A DNA stretch of 49,996 nucleotides from CAZYBG01 sp964645155 (GTDB lineage: Bacteria > Pseudomonadota > Alphaproteobacteria > Rhodobacterales > Rhodobacteraceae), in NCBI GenBank assembly GCA_964645155.1, contig CAZYBG010000015.1, positions 1 through 49,996 on the forward strand, in the 5' to 3' direction. The stretch's first letter is position 1, and each line of letters begins with the position of its first letter. The position numbers and the translations under genes are program-made. Below are positions 36,222 to 46,632 of this stretch, piece after piece. The notes below the pieces were generated by a model. It had not been told where the DNA came from, searched no databases, and was given only the letters and a program-made list of their open reading frames with translations.

Positions 36222-36247
36222 GGCCCGGCCGACCGGAGGAGGACGCC

Positions 36248-37159
36248 TTGCGCGAGATGCCCGCATCGATCGACGCCGTGCAGGAGATGCTGGCGGGCGA
36301 GAGCTATGTCTGCGGCCGGCCGCTCGCCACGGTGGTGTTCCTGGCGCTGAAGCTCGGCCGGCCGCTGTTCCTGGAGGGTGAGGCCGGTGTCGGCAAGACC
36401 GAGATCGCCAAGGCGCTGTCGGCCGCGCTGGGCCGGCGGCTGATCCGGCTGCAGTGCTACGAGGGGCTCGACGCGGCCTCGGCGGTCTACGAATGGAACT
36501 TCGCCGGGCAGATGATCGCGATCCGCACCGCCGAGGCGGCGGGCGGCGCCGACCGCGGCGCGCTGAAGGCCGAGCTGTTCACCGAGGACTACCTGATCGA
36601 GCGCCCGCTTCTGGCGGCGATGCGGCCGCAGGCGGGCGGCGCGCCGGTCCTTCTCATCGACGAGCTCGACCGCACCGACGAGCCGTTCGAGGCCTTCCTG
36701 CTCGAGGCGCTTTCGGAATTCCAGGTCACGATCCCCGAGCTCGGCACGATCCGCGCGCCCGAGCCGCCGATCGTGATCCTGACCTCGAACCGCACGCGCG
36801 AGGTGCACGACGCGCTGAAGCGGCGCTGCCTCTACCACTGGGTCGACTACCCCGGCTTCGACCGCGAGATGGAGATCGTGCGCGCCCGCGCGCCGGAAGC
36901 CGCCGAGACGCTCAGCCGCGAGGTGGTGGCCTTCGTGCAGAAGCTGCGCACCGAGGACCTGTTCAAGAAGCCCGGCGTCGCCGAGACGATCGACTGGGCG
37001 AAGTGCCTGCTGGCGCTCGACGTGATCAGCCTGTCGCCCGAGGTCATCGCCGACACGCTGGGCGCGATCCTCAAGTACCAGGACGACATCCAGAAGATCG
37101 AGGGTTCGGAGGCGCGGCGGCTCCTGAACGAGGTGAGGGCCGAGGCGGCCGTGGCATGA
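36248..37159 (+). CDS. MoxR-family AAA+ ATPase (CoxD-like)
   Basis: The 303-residue ATPase has Walker A GEAGVGKTEIAKAL, Walker B PVLLIDELDRTDEPFEAFLLE, sensor 1 ILTSNRTREVHDALKRRCLYHWVDYP. MoxR ATPases work with VWA proteins to mature or insert metal cofactors; CoxD is the member that inserts the S/Cu part of CO dehydrogenase. GGAGGAGG is five bases before TTG 36248 and fourteen before ATG 36257, so TTG is preferred; the ATG product would be three residues shorter. The VWA partner (CoxE-like) is two genes downstream and a CoxSLM enzyme follows. Confidence 0.85.
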   Translation: MREMPASIDAVQEMLAGESYVCGRPLATVVFLALKLGRPLFLEGEAGVGKTEIAKALSAALGRRLIRLQCYEGLDAASAVYEWNFAGQMIAIRTAEAAGGADRGALKAELFTEDYLIERPLLAAMRPQAGGAPVLLIDELDRTDEPFEAFLLEALSEFQVTIPELGTIRAPEPPIVILTSNRTREVHDALKRRCLYHWVDYPGFDREMEIVRARAPEAAETLSREVVAFVQKLRTEDLFKKPGVAETIDWAKCLLALDVISLSPEVIADTLGAILKYQDDIQKIEGSEARRLLNEVRAEAAVA

Positions 37160-37527
37160 GCGTGGTGGCGCGCGGCTGGCAGCGGGCCGAGGGCCTGGCG
37201 CTGCTGCTGGCCGGGGCGGCGGCGGCCTGGTGGCTCGGCCCGCCGCCCTGGCTGGCGGCGGCGGCGGCGCTGGCGCCGGACCTGTCGTTCCTTGGCTATC
37301 TCGGCGGGCCGCGGGTCGGCGCGGCGGTCTACAACCTCGCCCATGCTCTGGTGGCGCCGGTGGCGCTGGCGCTGGTGCTGGCGGCGGCCGGCGCGCCGCC
37401 CGCGGCGCTTGCGGTCGCCGCGCTCTGGGTGGCGCATATCGGCTTCGACCGGGGGCTTGGCTACGGGCTCAAGGGCCGGTCGTTCGGCGAGACGCATCTC
37501 GGCCCGATCGGCCGGGGCGAGGGCTGA
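37156..37527 (+). CDS. DUF4260 membrane protein
   Basis: The 123-residue protein has three to four helices and the DUF4260 pattern: LAPDLSFLGYLGGPRVGAAVYNLAH and then WVAHIGFDRGLGYGLKG with a terminal FGETHLGPIG (each block within its usual place). Its ATG overlaps the MoxR stop as ATGA, so the two are co-translated. Function of the family is unknown. Confidence 0.85.
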   Translation: MSVVARGWQRAEGLALLLAGAAAAWWLGPPPWLAAAAALAPDLSFLGYLGGPRVGAAVYNLAHALVAPVALALVLAAAGAPPAALAVAALWVAHIGFDRGLGYGLKGRSFGETHLGPIGRGEG

Positions 37528-37660
37528 GCGGGCGCGGAACGGCCGCTCCCGGCTGCGCCAACCCAGCCGAAATTCCGCCACAGTTTCCGCGGCGTCAGGT
37601 GCATAATCGGGGGCATTGCCCGCCGCGAGGGGCGGGTGCTGTGTGCTGGAGGGACTGTAC

Positions 37661-38119
37661 ATGAAGATCACCGCCGCCGCTCTTGCCGCGAGTCTCGCCG
37701 CGGCCCCTGCGCTTGCCTGCCCGGACTGGGAGGCGGCGCCGCATTTCGGCGACATCCGGCTTGCCGCCGGGTTCGAGCCCGACCCGCATGTGCGCGGCAT
37801 CACCGCCGGCGGCACGGTCGACCTGCGCCGCTGCTTCTCCAGCGGCGAGGCGGGATACGTGACGACGCGGCCCGACTTCGACCTCTACTGGGAGGGCACG
37901 TCGAACAAGCTGACGATCGCGGTCGAATCCGGGGCCGATGCGGTGCTGCTCGTCAACGCGCCGGACGGGACCTGGCATTACAATGACGATTTCCGCGGCT
38001 CGAATCCCGCGATCGTGTTCTACAATCCGGCGGCCGGCCTCTACGACATCTGGATCGGCAGCTATGACGGCTCGCGCCGGAACCCCGCGCGGCTGATCTT
38101 CACCGAATACGACTACTGA
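37661..38119 (+). CDS. Secreted PPC-like protein of unknown role
   Basis: The 152-residue product has a clear signal peptide (MKITAAALAASLAAAPALA) and begins mature as CPDWEAAPHFGDIRL. Cys20 and Cys55 could form a disulfide. The remaining part, FDLYWEGTSNKLTIAVES, VLLVNAPDGTWHYNDD and GLYDIWIGSYDG, resembles bacterial pre-peptidase C-terminal domains (beta-sandwich). GGAGGG is nine bases before ATG 37661; the frame is open to 37616 but without a ribosome site. CATAAT at 37602-37607 may be its -10, with no good -35. Related proteins are often labelled peptidase S1 without a protease domain; none is present here. Confidence 0.75.
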   Translation: MKITAAALAASLAAAPALACPDWEAAPHFGDIRLAAGFEPDPHVRGITAGGTVDLRRCFSSGEAGYVTTRPDFDLYWEGTSNKLTIAVESGADAVLLVNAPDGTWHYNDDFRGSNPAIVFYNPAAGLYDIWIGSYDGSRRNPARLIFTEYDY

Positions 38120-38129
38120 CGGCTGATGG

Positions 38130-38159
38130 CTGACGGCGGGGGGCGAACCGCGCTATAGG
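38130..38159 (+). promoter_or_regulatory. Putative promoter of coxE-like gene
   Basis: CTGACG (38130-38135), 18 bases, TATAGG (38154-38159). The GTG start lies only 7 bases after the -10, about where transcription would begin, so a transcript from here would be leaderless or nearly so. Confidence 0.4.
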
Positions 38160-38165
38160 GGGGCG

Positions 38166-39464
38166 GTGCCCGAATATGCCCCCCTCGTCCTGCCTGAAGA
38201 CGGCCGCCTGGCCGAGAACATCGCGCATTTTGCCCGCGCGCTCAGGAAGGCCGGCCTCCGGATCGGGCCCGGCCGGGTGCTCGACGCGGTGCGCGCGGTC
38301 GAAGCGGCTGGCTTCACCTCGCGCACCGACTTCTACTGGGCGCTGCATGCGGTCTTCGTCTCGCGCCCCGAGGAGCGGCAGACCTTCGCGCAGGTGTTCC
38401 GGCTGTTCTGGCGCGACCCGCGCTACCTCGAGCACATGATGGCGGCGATGCTGCCGGCGATCCGCGGCGTGCAGGAGGACCGCCCGGCCGAGGCCGCCGC
38501 CAAGCGCGCCGCCGAGGCGCTGCTCGACGGCGTCGACCGCGCCCCGCCGGACCTGCCCGAGGAGGCGGGCGAGGGCAGCGAGATCGAGATCGACGCCACG
38601 CTGACGATGTCGGCCGAGGAGCGGCTGCGGACGCTCGACTTCGAGCAGATGAGCACCGCCGAGATGGCGCAGGCCAAGCGGATGCTCGCCCGGCTGGAAC
38701 TGCCGGTCCGGCCGCTGCCCTCGCGCCGCACGGCGGCCGCGGCACGGGGCCGCCTGCCGGACTGGCGCCGGACCCTGCGCGACGCCCTGCGCCGCGGCGG
38801 CGAGCTGCAGGGGGTCGCGACCAGGCTGCGGCGGCCGCGCTGGCCGAACCTGATCGTGCTTTGCGACATCTCGGGGTCGATGTCGTCCTACAGCCGCGTC
38901 GTGCTGCACTTCGTGCACGCGGTCGCGAACCGCAAGGGCGCCGGCTGGGCGCGGGTCCATGCCTTCACCTTCGGCACGCGGCTGACCAACATCACCCGCC
39001 ACCTGGCGGTGCGCGATGTCGATGCCGCGCTGCGGGCCGCCGGCGCCGAGGCGCAGGACTGGGAGGGAGGCACCCGGATCGGCGCCTGCCTGCATGCGTT
39101 CAACCGCGACTGGTCGCGCCGGGTGCTGGGGCAGGGGGCGGTGGTCATCCTGATCACCGACGGGCTCGACCGCGACGACCCCGTGGCGCTGGCGCGCGAG
39201 ATGGAGCGGCTGAGCCTGTCGGCACGCCGGGTGATCTGGGTGAACCCGCTGCTGCGCTGGGAGGGGTTCGCGCCGAAGGCACGCGGCATCGCCGCGATGC
39301 TGCCCCATGTCGACAGCTTCCGCGCCGGGCATTCGATCGCCACGCTGGCCGACCTGGCCGAAGCGATCGGCCGGCGCGGTGACGCGGGCGAAAAGCCGCG
39401 CATGGCGCGTGCCGCCGCAGGCGGCCAGCGCCCCGGGCATCCGGCTGGAACCGCGCGATATTGA
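38166..39464 (+). CDS. VWA domain protein, CoxE family
   Basis: The 432-residue cytoplasmic protein has the CoxE N-terminal region (NIAHFARALRKAGLRIGPGR, about 19-38) and a VWA domain with a MIDAS-like LCDISGSMSSYSR near residue 235 and LITDGLDRDDP near 333. CoxE pairs with a MoxR ATPase (CoxD) in maturation of CO dehydrogenase. GTG 38166 is chosen on N-terminal similarity (PEYAPLVLPEDGRL). The C-terminal 30 residues are Ala/Gly-rich and poorly conserved. Confidence 0.85.
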   Translation: MPEYAPLVLPEDGRLAENIAHFARALRKAGLRIGPGRVLDAVRAVEAAGFTSRTDFYWALHAVFVSRPEERQTFAQVFRLFWRDPRYLEHMMAAMLPAIRGVQEDRPAEAAAKRAAEALLDGVDRAPPDLPEEAGEGSEIEIDATLTMSAEERLRTLDFEQMSTAEMAQAKRMLARLELPVRPLPSRRTAAAARGRLPDWRRTLRDALRRGGELQGVATRLRRPRWPNLIVLCDISGSMSSYSRVVLHFVHAVANRKGAGWARVHAFTFGTRLTNITRHLAVRDVDAALRAAGAEAQDWEGGTRIGACLHAFNRDWSRRVLGQGAVVILITDGLDRDDPVALAREMERLSLSARRVIWVNPLLRWEGFAPKARGIAAMLPHVDSFRAGHSIATLADLAEAIGRRGDAGEKPRMARAAAGGQRPGHPAGTARY

Positions 39465-39488
39465 ATAGCGTTGGAATAAATCAATAAG
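39461..39488 (+). promoter_or_regulatory. Promoter and palindrome before ompA-like gene
   Basis: TTGAAT (39461-39466), 16 bases, AATAAG (39483-39488) in the only AT-rich patch of this region. It overlaps the last codons of the coxE-like gene. Next to it GGTCCC-G-GGGACC (39488-39500) is a perfect palindrome at the expected transcription start, then AGGAGG precedes ATG 39516. Confidence 0.55.
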
Positions 39489-39515
39489 GTCCCGGGGACC
39501 ACAGGAGGACCCATC

Positions 39516-41534
39516 ATGCCGTTCCAGCCGCTCAAGACATCCACGGCGATGCTGCTCGCCCTGTCGCTGATCCAGCCCGTGCCGTCCGTCGCGCAGGAGG
39601 CCGAGCCGGCGGGAGAGCTTTGCCCGGACGGCTCCGCGCCACCCTGCGCCGCCCCGGCCGAGGAACCTGCCCCGGCCGAGGAAGCGCCGGCAGAGGAGGC
39701 GCCGGCAGAGGAAGCGCCTGCGGAGGAAGCTCCCGCGGAGGAGGCGCCGGTGGAGGAGGCGCCGGCCGTGCAGGAGACGCTTGAAGCGCCGGCCGAAGCA
39801 GCGCCCGCAGAGGAAGCGCCGGCCGAAGATGTGCCTGCGGAGGAAGCCGCGCCGGTCGAGGAAGCGCCCGCCGAGATCCTGGAGGCCCCGGCGGAGGAGC
39901 CTGCCGTCGAAGCGCCCGCCGAGGAGCCCGCCGAGGAGCCGGCAGCGGAAGAGCCCGTGACGGAAGAACCGGCCGCCGAGGAGCCCGCGGTTGAAGAACC
40001 CGCGGCGGAAGAACCGGCGGCCGAGGAGCCGGCGGCCGAGGAACCGGCGGCGGAAGAGCCGGCGGCGGAAGAGCCGGCGGCCGAGGAACCTGCCATAGAG
40101 GAACCGGCGGCCGAGGAGCCCGCAGCGGAAGAGCCGGCGGCGGAAGAACCTGCGGCAGAGGAGCCGGCGGCCGAGGAACCGGCGGCCGAGGAACCCGCTG
40201 CTGAAGAGCCGGCGGCCGAGGAACCTGCCGCAGAAGAGCCGGCCGCAGAAGAGCCGGCCGCTGCGGAGGAGCCGGCCGCGGAAGATCCGGCCGCAGAGGA
40301 GCCGGCGACGGAAGACCCCGCCGCCGAGGAACCTGCCGCCGAGGGCGAGGCCCCGGCGGGCGGGACGCGCCCGCTGGTCGTCGAGGGCGACGAGGACCTC
40401 GAGGAGCAGGCCGAACAGGTGCTGAACGCGCTCGAGGGCGCGACCGACCCGTCGGCGGGCGGCGAGGTCGGGGCCGCGGCGGCCGCCGCGGCCGCCGAGG
40501 ACGGCGAGGCGGACACCGCCAACACCACCGAGACCGTCATCACCGAGGAGGACAGCCGCCAGTCCGACGAGGATTTCGCGACGACCGCGACGGGCCGCGA
40601 GCGGCGCGGCGCGGACGTGGAGCGCGGGTTCGACGCGCTCTCGGACTTCGAGAAGGCCGCGCTGATCGGGCTCGGCGCGCTTGCCGTCGGCGCGGTCATC
40701 AACCGCAACAACGACGAGGTCGTGGCCAATACCGGCGACCGGGTCATCGTGCGCCGGGGCGAGAACGACTACTACGTGCTGAAGGACGACGACGTGCTGC
40801 TGCGGCGCCCCGGCGCCACCGTCCGGACCGAGACGTTCGGCGACGGCTCGACCCGCTCCATCGTGACGCGAGAGGACGGCTCGAAGATCATCACGATCCG
40901 CGACGCCACCGGCCGCGTGCTGCGGCGGGTGCGCGAGGATGTCGACGGCGACCGCGTGCTGCTGATCGACGACACCGCCACCTACGAGCCGGTGATCGTC
41001 GAGGACCTGCCCGAGCCGGCGACGCGCGAGGTGGCGCTGCAGGGCAGCGACCCGCTTGCGCTGCGCATCGCGCTCGAGCGGGCGTCGGCCTCGAATGTCG
41101 GGCGCGCGTTCTCGCTGCGCCAGATCCGCGACATCGACCGGGTGCGCAAGCTGGTGCCCGAGATCACGCTCGACAACGTGACCTTCGAGACCGGATCGTC
41201 GGCGATCGCGCCGGAACAGGCGCGCAACCTCGTGCAGCTCGGCGAGGCGATGACCGCGCTGATCGACGACAACCCGAGCGAGGTGTTCCTGATCGAGGGG
41301 CATACCGATGCGGTGGGCTCGGCGGCGTCGAACCTGGCGCTGTCGGACCGGCGCGCCGAGTCGCTGGCGCTGGCGCTGACCGAGTATTTCGACGTGCCGC
41401 CGGAGAACATGGTCGTGCAGGGCTATGGCGAGAGCGACCTGAAGGTGCCGACCGACGGCGCCGAGGAGCTGAACCGCCGGGTCACCGTGCGGCGGATCAC
41501 GCCGCTTCTCGTCGACCGCCTCGCCGAGAACTGA
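39516..41534 (+). CDS. OmpA-family protein with long Pro/Glu/Ala repeat
   Basis: The 672-residue protein has a signal peptide (to about residue 28, SVAQE), a short CPDGSAPPC motif, about 235 residues of AEEPA/EAPAE repeats, a Glu/Ala-rich linker, a region with AALIGLGALAVGAVINRNND (about 388-407) followed by a beta-rich segment (RPGATVRTETFGDGSTRSIV), and a C-terminal OmpA peptidoglycan-binding domain (VTFETGSSAIAPEQARNLV, EGHTDAVGSAASNLALSDRR, VVQGYGESD, NRRVTVRRI). It should sit in the periplasm and bind peptidoglycan, with the repeat as a flexible acidic spacer. Its place between cox maturation genes is unexpected; it has its own promoter and terminator. Confidence 0.9.
   Translation: MPFQPLKTSTAMLLALSLIQPVPSVAQEAEPAGELCPDGSAPPCAAPAEEPAPAEEAPAEEAPAEEAPAEEAPAEEAPVEEAPAVQETLEAPAEAAPAEEAPAEDVPAEEAAPVEEAPAEILEAPAEEPAVEAPAEEPAEEPAAEEPVTEEPAAEEPAVEEPAAEEPAAEEPAAEEPAAEEPAAEEPAAEEPAIEEPAAEEPAAEEPAAEEPAAEEPAAEEPAAEEPAAEEPAAEEPAAEEPAAEEPAAAEEPAAEDPAAEEPATEDPAAEEPAAEGEAPAGGTRPLVVEGDEDLEEQAEQVLNALEGATDPSAGGEVGAAAAAAAAEDGEADTANTTETVITEEDSRQSDEDFATTATGRERRGADVERGFDALSDFEKAALIGLGALAVGAVINRNNDEVVANTGDRVIVRRGENDYYVLKDDDVLLRRPGATVRTETFGDGSTRSIVTREDGSKIITIRDATGRVLRRVREDVDGDRVLLIDDTATYEPVIVEDLPEPATREVALQGSDPLALRIALERASASNVGRAFSLRQIRDIDRVRKLVPEITLDNVTFETGSSAIAPEQARNLVQLGEAMTALIDDNPSEVFLIEGHTDAVGSAASNLALSDRRAESLALALTEYFDVPPENMVVQGYGESDLKVPTDGAEELNRRVTVRRITPLLVDRLAEN
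39655..40360 (+). repeat. Imperfect 15-base-type repeat encoding AEEPA units
   Basis: About 235 codons of imperfect GCG-GAA/GAG-GAG-CC repeats. The first third uses the EAPAE phase, then the EEPAA phase for the rest. Synonymous changes between units show that it is not a recent simple expansion. Length variation between strains is likely. Confidence 0.85.
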
Positions 41535-41575
41535 CGGACGGCAGGCACCGGAAGGCCGAGGCACTGGAAAGCCGG

Positions 41576-41613
41576 CCTCCTCGGGTCCATAACGGACCCG
41601 GGGAGGTCTTTTT
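41576..41613 (+). terminator. Intrinsic terminator overlapping xdhC ribosome site
   Basis: CCTCCTCGGGTCC (41576-41588) pairs along all 13 bases (one G-U) with GGACCCGGGGAGG (41594-41606) around the loop ATAAC, followed by TCTTTTTC and then directly the xdhC ATG. The 3' arm contains GGGGAGG, the Shine-Dalgarno of xdhC. The same element can therefore end ompA transcription and hide the ribosome site on read-through RNA. Confidence 0.9.
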
Positions 41614-41614
41614 C

Positions 41615-42579
<965 letters not shown>

Positions 42580-42580
<1 letters not shown>

Positions 42581-43584
42581 TGGAGTTCGGCACGGTTCCG
42601 CTGGCCGTGGCCGAGGGCGCGATCCTCGCCCATTCGCTCGGCGTCGCGGGCGCCCGGCTGCGCAAGGGCCGCCGTCTTGTGGCGGCCGACATCGCCGCGC
42701 TGGCGGCGGCCGGCATCGCCGAGGTCACGGTCGCCCGCCTCGGCCCCGGCGACACCGGCGAGGATGCCGCGGCGGCGGCCATCGCCGCGGCGCTGGTGCC
42801 CGATGCCGCGGCGGCGGGCCTGGCGCTGACCGAGCCCTTCACCGGCCGGGTCAACCTCAATGCGACCGGGCCCGGGATCGTCGCGCTCGACACGGCCGCG
42901 ATCCACGCGCTGAACCGGATCGACCCGGCGATCACCCTCGCGACGCTGCCCGAACATGCGCGCGTTGCGCAGGGCGCGCTGGTCGGGACGGTGAAGATCA
43001 TCGCCTATGGCGTCGCGGCCGAGGCGCTTCGCGCTGCCTGCGACGCCGCGCGGGGCGCGATCCGGGTGCGGCCGGTCACCGTGCGGAGCGCCGGGCTGAT
43101 CCTGACCCGGGTCGCCGGGCAGGACGGCAAGCTGGCCCGCAAGGGCGAGGCCGCGATCGCCGCGCGCCTCGATCAGCTCGGCATGACGCTGGCCGAGAGT
43201 CGGCTCGTGCCGCACGAGACGGCGGCGATCGCGGCCGCGCTGGCCGCGCTGGCGGGCGAGATGGCGCTGATCCTCACCGGTTCGGCGACGTCCGACCTGG
43301 GCGACACCGCGCCCGAGGCGGTGCGCCGGGCGGGCGGCACGGTGTCGCGGTTCGGGATGCCGGTCGATCCCGGCAACCTGCTGTTTCTCGGCGCGCTGGG
43401 CGCCCGGCCGGTGATCGGCCTGCCGGGCTGCGCCCGCTCGCCCGCGCTGAACGGCGCCGACTGGGTGCTGGAGCGGCTGGCCTGCGGCGTCGCGGTCGGC
43501 CCCGACGACATTGCCGCGATGGGCGTCGGCGGGCTTCTGAAGGAGATCCCGATCCGGCCGCAGCCGCGCGAACGGCGGGGCTGA
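42580..43584 (+). CDS. MoeA/MogA-like molybdopterin-binding protein
   Basis: The 334-residue protein contains an N-terminal MoeA-like part (GTVPLAVAEGAILAHSLG, RKGRRLVAADIAALAAAGI) and a C-terminal MoCF-binding fold (ALILTGSATSDLGDTAPEAV, GNLLFLGALGARPVIGLPGCARSP, the second block near 265). It is of the type found fused or adjacent to MobA nucleotidyltransferases in alphaproteobacteria, but here the MobA part is absent. ATG shares a base with the XdhC stop (TGATG). Probably it supplies cofactor to the CoxL enzyme. Confidence 0.85.
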
Positions 43585-43684
43585 TCGACGGCCCCCGGGG
43601 CGGCGCCCGGGGCGGCCCCAGGGCGGCATCTGGCGGCCCTTGCCCGCGCCGATGGAACATCCTGCCGCAGGGTCAAAAGCCCGG

Positions 43685-43713
43685 TTCTCAAACGCCGGGC
43701 GCCATGCTTTACT
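43685..43713 (+). promoter_or_regulatory. Putative promoter of coxSLM
   Basis: TTCTCA (43685-43690), 17 bases, TTTACT (43708-43713), 27 bases before the coxS ATG; GGGAGG is the ribosome site. Both boxes are 4/6. The rest of 43585-43684 is GC-rich, starting with CCCCGGGGCGGCGCCCGGGG-type palindromes and no open gene. Confidence 0.5.
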
Positions 43714-43740
43714 CCGCGCCAATAACCCAGGGAGGATTTG

Positions 43741-44226
<486 letters not shown>

Positions 44227-44255
44227 CCGCGACACTCAGGGGAGGAACGAAGGAC

Positions 44256-46619
44256 ATGCCGAAGGATCATGGCATCGGGGCCGCCTCGAAGCGGCGCGAG
44301 GACGTGCGGTTCCTGACGGGCCGCGGCCGCTACACCGACGACATCAACCTGCCGGGCCAGCTGCATGCGGCCTTCGTGCGCAGCCAGGTGGCGCATGGCA
44401 CGCTGAACAAGGTGGACACCGCCGCCGCGGCGAGGATGCCGGGCGTGGTCCACATCTTCACCGGCCAGGATTTCGAGCCGGTGGGCGGCCTGCCCTGCGG
44501 CTGGCAGGTGACCGACCGGCACGGCAAGCCGATGCTGGAGCCGAAGCACCCGGTGCTCGCCCACGGCAAGGTCCGCCATGTCGGGGACGCGATCGCGCTC
44601 GTCGTCGCCGAGACGGCCGATCAGGCGCGCGACGCCGCCGAGGCGGTGGTGGCCGATATCGACGAACTGCCCGCCGTGCTCGACATGAAGAAGGCGGTGC
44701 AGGGCGGCACGCTGGTGCACGACGACGTCGGCTCGAACCTCTGCTACGACTGGGGCTTCGTCGAGGACAACCGCGAGAAGGTCGATGCCGCGATCCGCGG
44801 CGCGCACCATGTCACGACGCTCGAGCTCGTCAACCAGCGGCTGGTGGCCAACGCGATGGAACCGCGGGTGGCGGTCGGCGACTACAACTGGACCACCGAC
44901 GAGACGACGCTCTACACCACCAGCCAGAACCCGCATGTGATCCGCCTGCTGATGGGCGCCTTCGTGCTCGGCATCCCCGAGCACAAGCTGCGGGTGGTCG
45001 CGCCCGACGTGGGCGGCGGCTTCGGCTCGAAGATCTTCCACTATGCCGAGGAGGCGGCGGTGACCTTCGCGGCGCGCCAGCTGCGCAAGCCGGTGAAGTG
45101 GACGGCCTCGCGCAGCGAAAGCTTCGTGACCGACGCGCAGGGCCGCGACCACGTGACGAAGATCGAGCTTGCGCTCGACAAGGACGGCCATTTCCTGGCG
45201 GTCCGCACCGAGACCTACGCCAACATGGGCGCTTATCTCTCGACCTTCGCGCCCTCGATCCCGACCTGGCTGCACGGCACGCTGATGGCGGGCAACTACC
45301 GCACGCCCCTGATCTACGTGAACGTCAAGGCGGTGTTCACCAACACCGTGCCGGTCGATGCCTATCGCGGCGCCGGCCGGCCGGAGGCGACGTTCCAGCT
45401 CGAGCGCGTCATCGACAAGGCGGCGCGCGAACTGGGCATGGACCCGGTGGAGATCCGGCGGAAGAACTTCATCACCGAGTTCCCCTACGCCACCCCGGTC
45501 GCGGTGGAATACGACACCGGCGACTACCATGCCACGATGGACAAGCTGCTCGAGATCGCCGACGTGGCGGGCTTCGAGGGGCGGCTTGCCGCCTCGAAGG
45601 CGAAGGGCAGGCTGCGCGGCCTCGGGATCAACTGCTACATCGAGGCCTGCGGGATCGCGCCGTCGAACCTGGTCGGACAGCTCGGCGCGCGCGCCGGCCT
45701 CTACGAGAGCGCGACGGTCCGGGTGAACGCCACGGGGGGCATCGTGGTGATGACCGGCAGCCATTCCCACGGCCAGGGGCACGAGACCTCGTTCGCGCAG
45801 GTGATCTCGGAGATGATCGGCATCCCCGAGACGCAGGTCGAGATCGTGCATGGCGACACGGCGAACACGCCGATGGGCATGGGCACCTATGGCTCGCGCT
45901 CGATCGCGGTCGGCGGCTCGGCGATGGTCAAGGCGGCGAACAAGATCATCGCCAAGGCCAAGAAGATCGCGGCGCACCTGATGGAGGCGTCGGACGCCGA
46001 TATCGAGCTGAAGGACGGCAAGTTCTCGGTCGCCGGCACCGACAAGTCGGTCGACTGGGGCTCGGTCTGTCTGGCCGCCTACGTGCCGCACAACTACCCG
46101 CTGGCCGAGCTGGAGCCGGGGCTGGAGGAGACGGCGTTCTACGACCCGGCGAACTTCACCTATCCGGCCGGCGCCTATGCCTGCGAGGTCGAGGTCGACC
46201 CCGAGACCGGCAAGGTGACGGTGGAGCGCTTCGCCGCGGCCGACGATTTCGGCAACATCATCAACCCGATGATCGTCGACGGCCAGGTGCATGGCGGGAT
46301 CGCCCAGGGCATCGGCCAGGCCCTGCTGGAGAACACCGCCTACGACGAGAACGGCCAGCTGCTGACCGGAAGCTACATGGACTACGCCATGCCGCGGGCC
46401 GACGACCTGCCGTTCTACACTGTCGACCATTCCTGCCAGACGCCCTGCACGCACAATCCCCTCGGGGTGAAGGGCTGCGGCGAGGCGGGGGCGATCGGCT
46501 CGCCGCCGGCGCTGGTGAACGCGGTGATCGACGCGCTGCAGCGGGCCGGCCACAGCCACGTGACGCATATCGACATGCCGCTGAGCCCCGCCCGGGTCTG
46601 GGCGGCGATGCAGCGCTGA
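44256..46619 (+). CDS. coxL: Form II CO dehydrogenase-like molybdenum large subunit
   Basis: The 787-residue molybdopterin hydroxylase has an N-terminal a/b hammerhead region (SKRREDVRFLTGRGRYTDD) and cofactor domains with VVAPDVGGGFGSKIFHY, AYRGAGR (369-375), SHSHGQGHETSF and VKGCGEAGAIG, whose Glu743 is the likely catalytic base. Form I CO dehydrogenases have AYxCSFR with the Cu-ligand Cys; AYRGAGR marks form II, for which the true substrate is often not CO. GGGGAGGAACGAAGGAC precedes the ATG. Together with coxS and coxM it forms the catalytic complex. Confidence 0.95.
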   Translation: MPKDHGIGAASKRREDVRFLTGRGRYTDDINLPGQLHAAFVRSQVAHGTLNKVDTAAAARMPGVVHIFTGQDFEPVGGLPCGWQVTDRHGKPMLEPKHPVLAHGKVRHVGDAIALVVAETADQARDAAEAVVADIDELPAVLDMKKAVQGGTLVHDDVGSNLCYDWGFVEDNREKVDAAIRGAHHVTTLELVNQRLVANAMEPRVAVGDYNWTTDETTLYTTSQNPHVIRLLMGAFVLGIPEHKLRVVAPDVGGGFGSKIFHYAEEAAVTFAARQLRKPVKWTASRSESFVTDAQGRDHVTKIELALDKDGHFLAVRTETYANMGAYLSTFAPSIPTWLHGTLMAGNYRTPLIYVNVKAVFTNTVPVDAYRGAGRPEATFQLERVIDKAARELGMDPVEIRRKNFITEFPYATPVAVEYDTGDYHATMDKLLEIADVAGFEGRLAASKAKGRLRGLGINCYIEACGIAPSNLVGQLGARAGLYESATVRVNATGGIVVMTGSHSHGQGHETSFAQVISEMIGIPETQVEIVHGDTANTPMGMGTYGSRSIAVGGSAMVKAANKIIAKAKKIAAHLMEASDADIELKDGKFSVAGTDKSVDWGSVCLAAYVPHNYPLAELEPGLEETAFYDPANFTYPAGAYACEVEVDPETGKVTVERFAAADDFGNIINPMIVDGQVHGGIAQGIGQALLENTAYDENGQLLTGSYMDYAMPRADDLPFYTVDHSCQTPCTHNPLGVKGCGEAGAIGSPPALVNAVIDALQRAGHSHVTHIDMPLSPARVWAAMQR

Positions 46620-46632
46620 GGGGAGAGCGGAG

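Noticed and set aside
38100..41564. Open frame of over 1100 codons on the minus strand
   Set aside because: It lies opposite CoxE and the OmpA repeat; its Gly/Arg/Leu-rich product mirrors the GC-rich repeat and has no recognisable domain.
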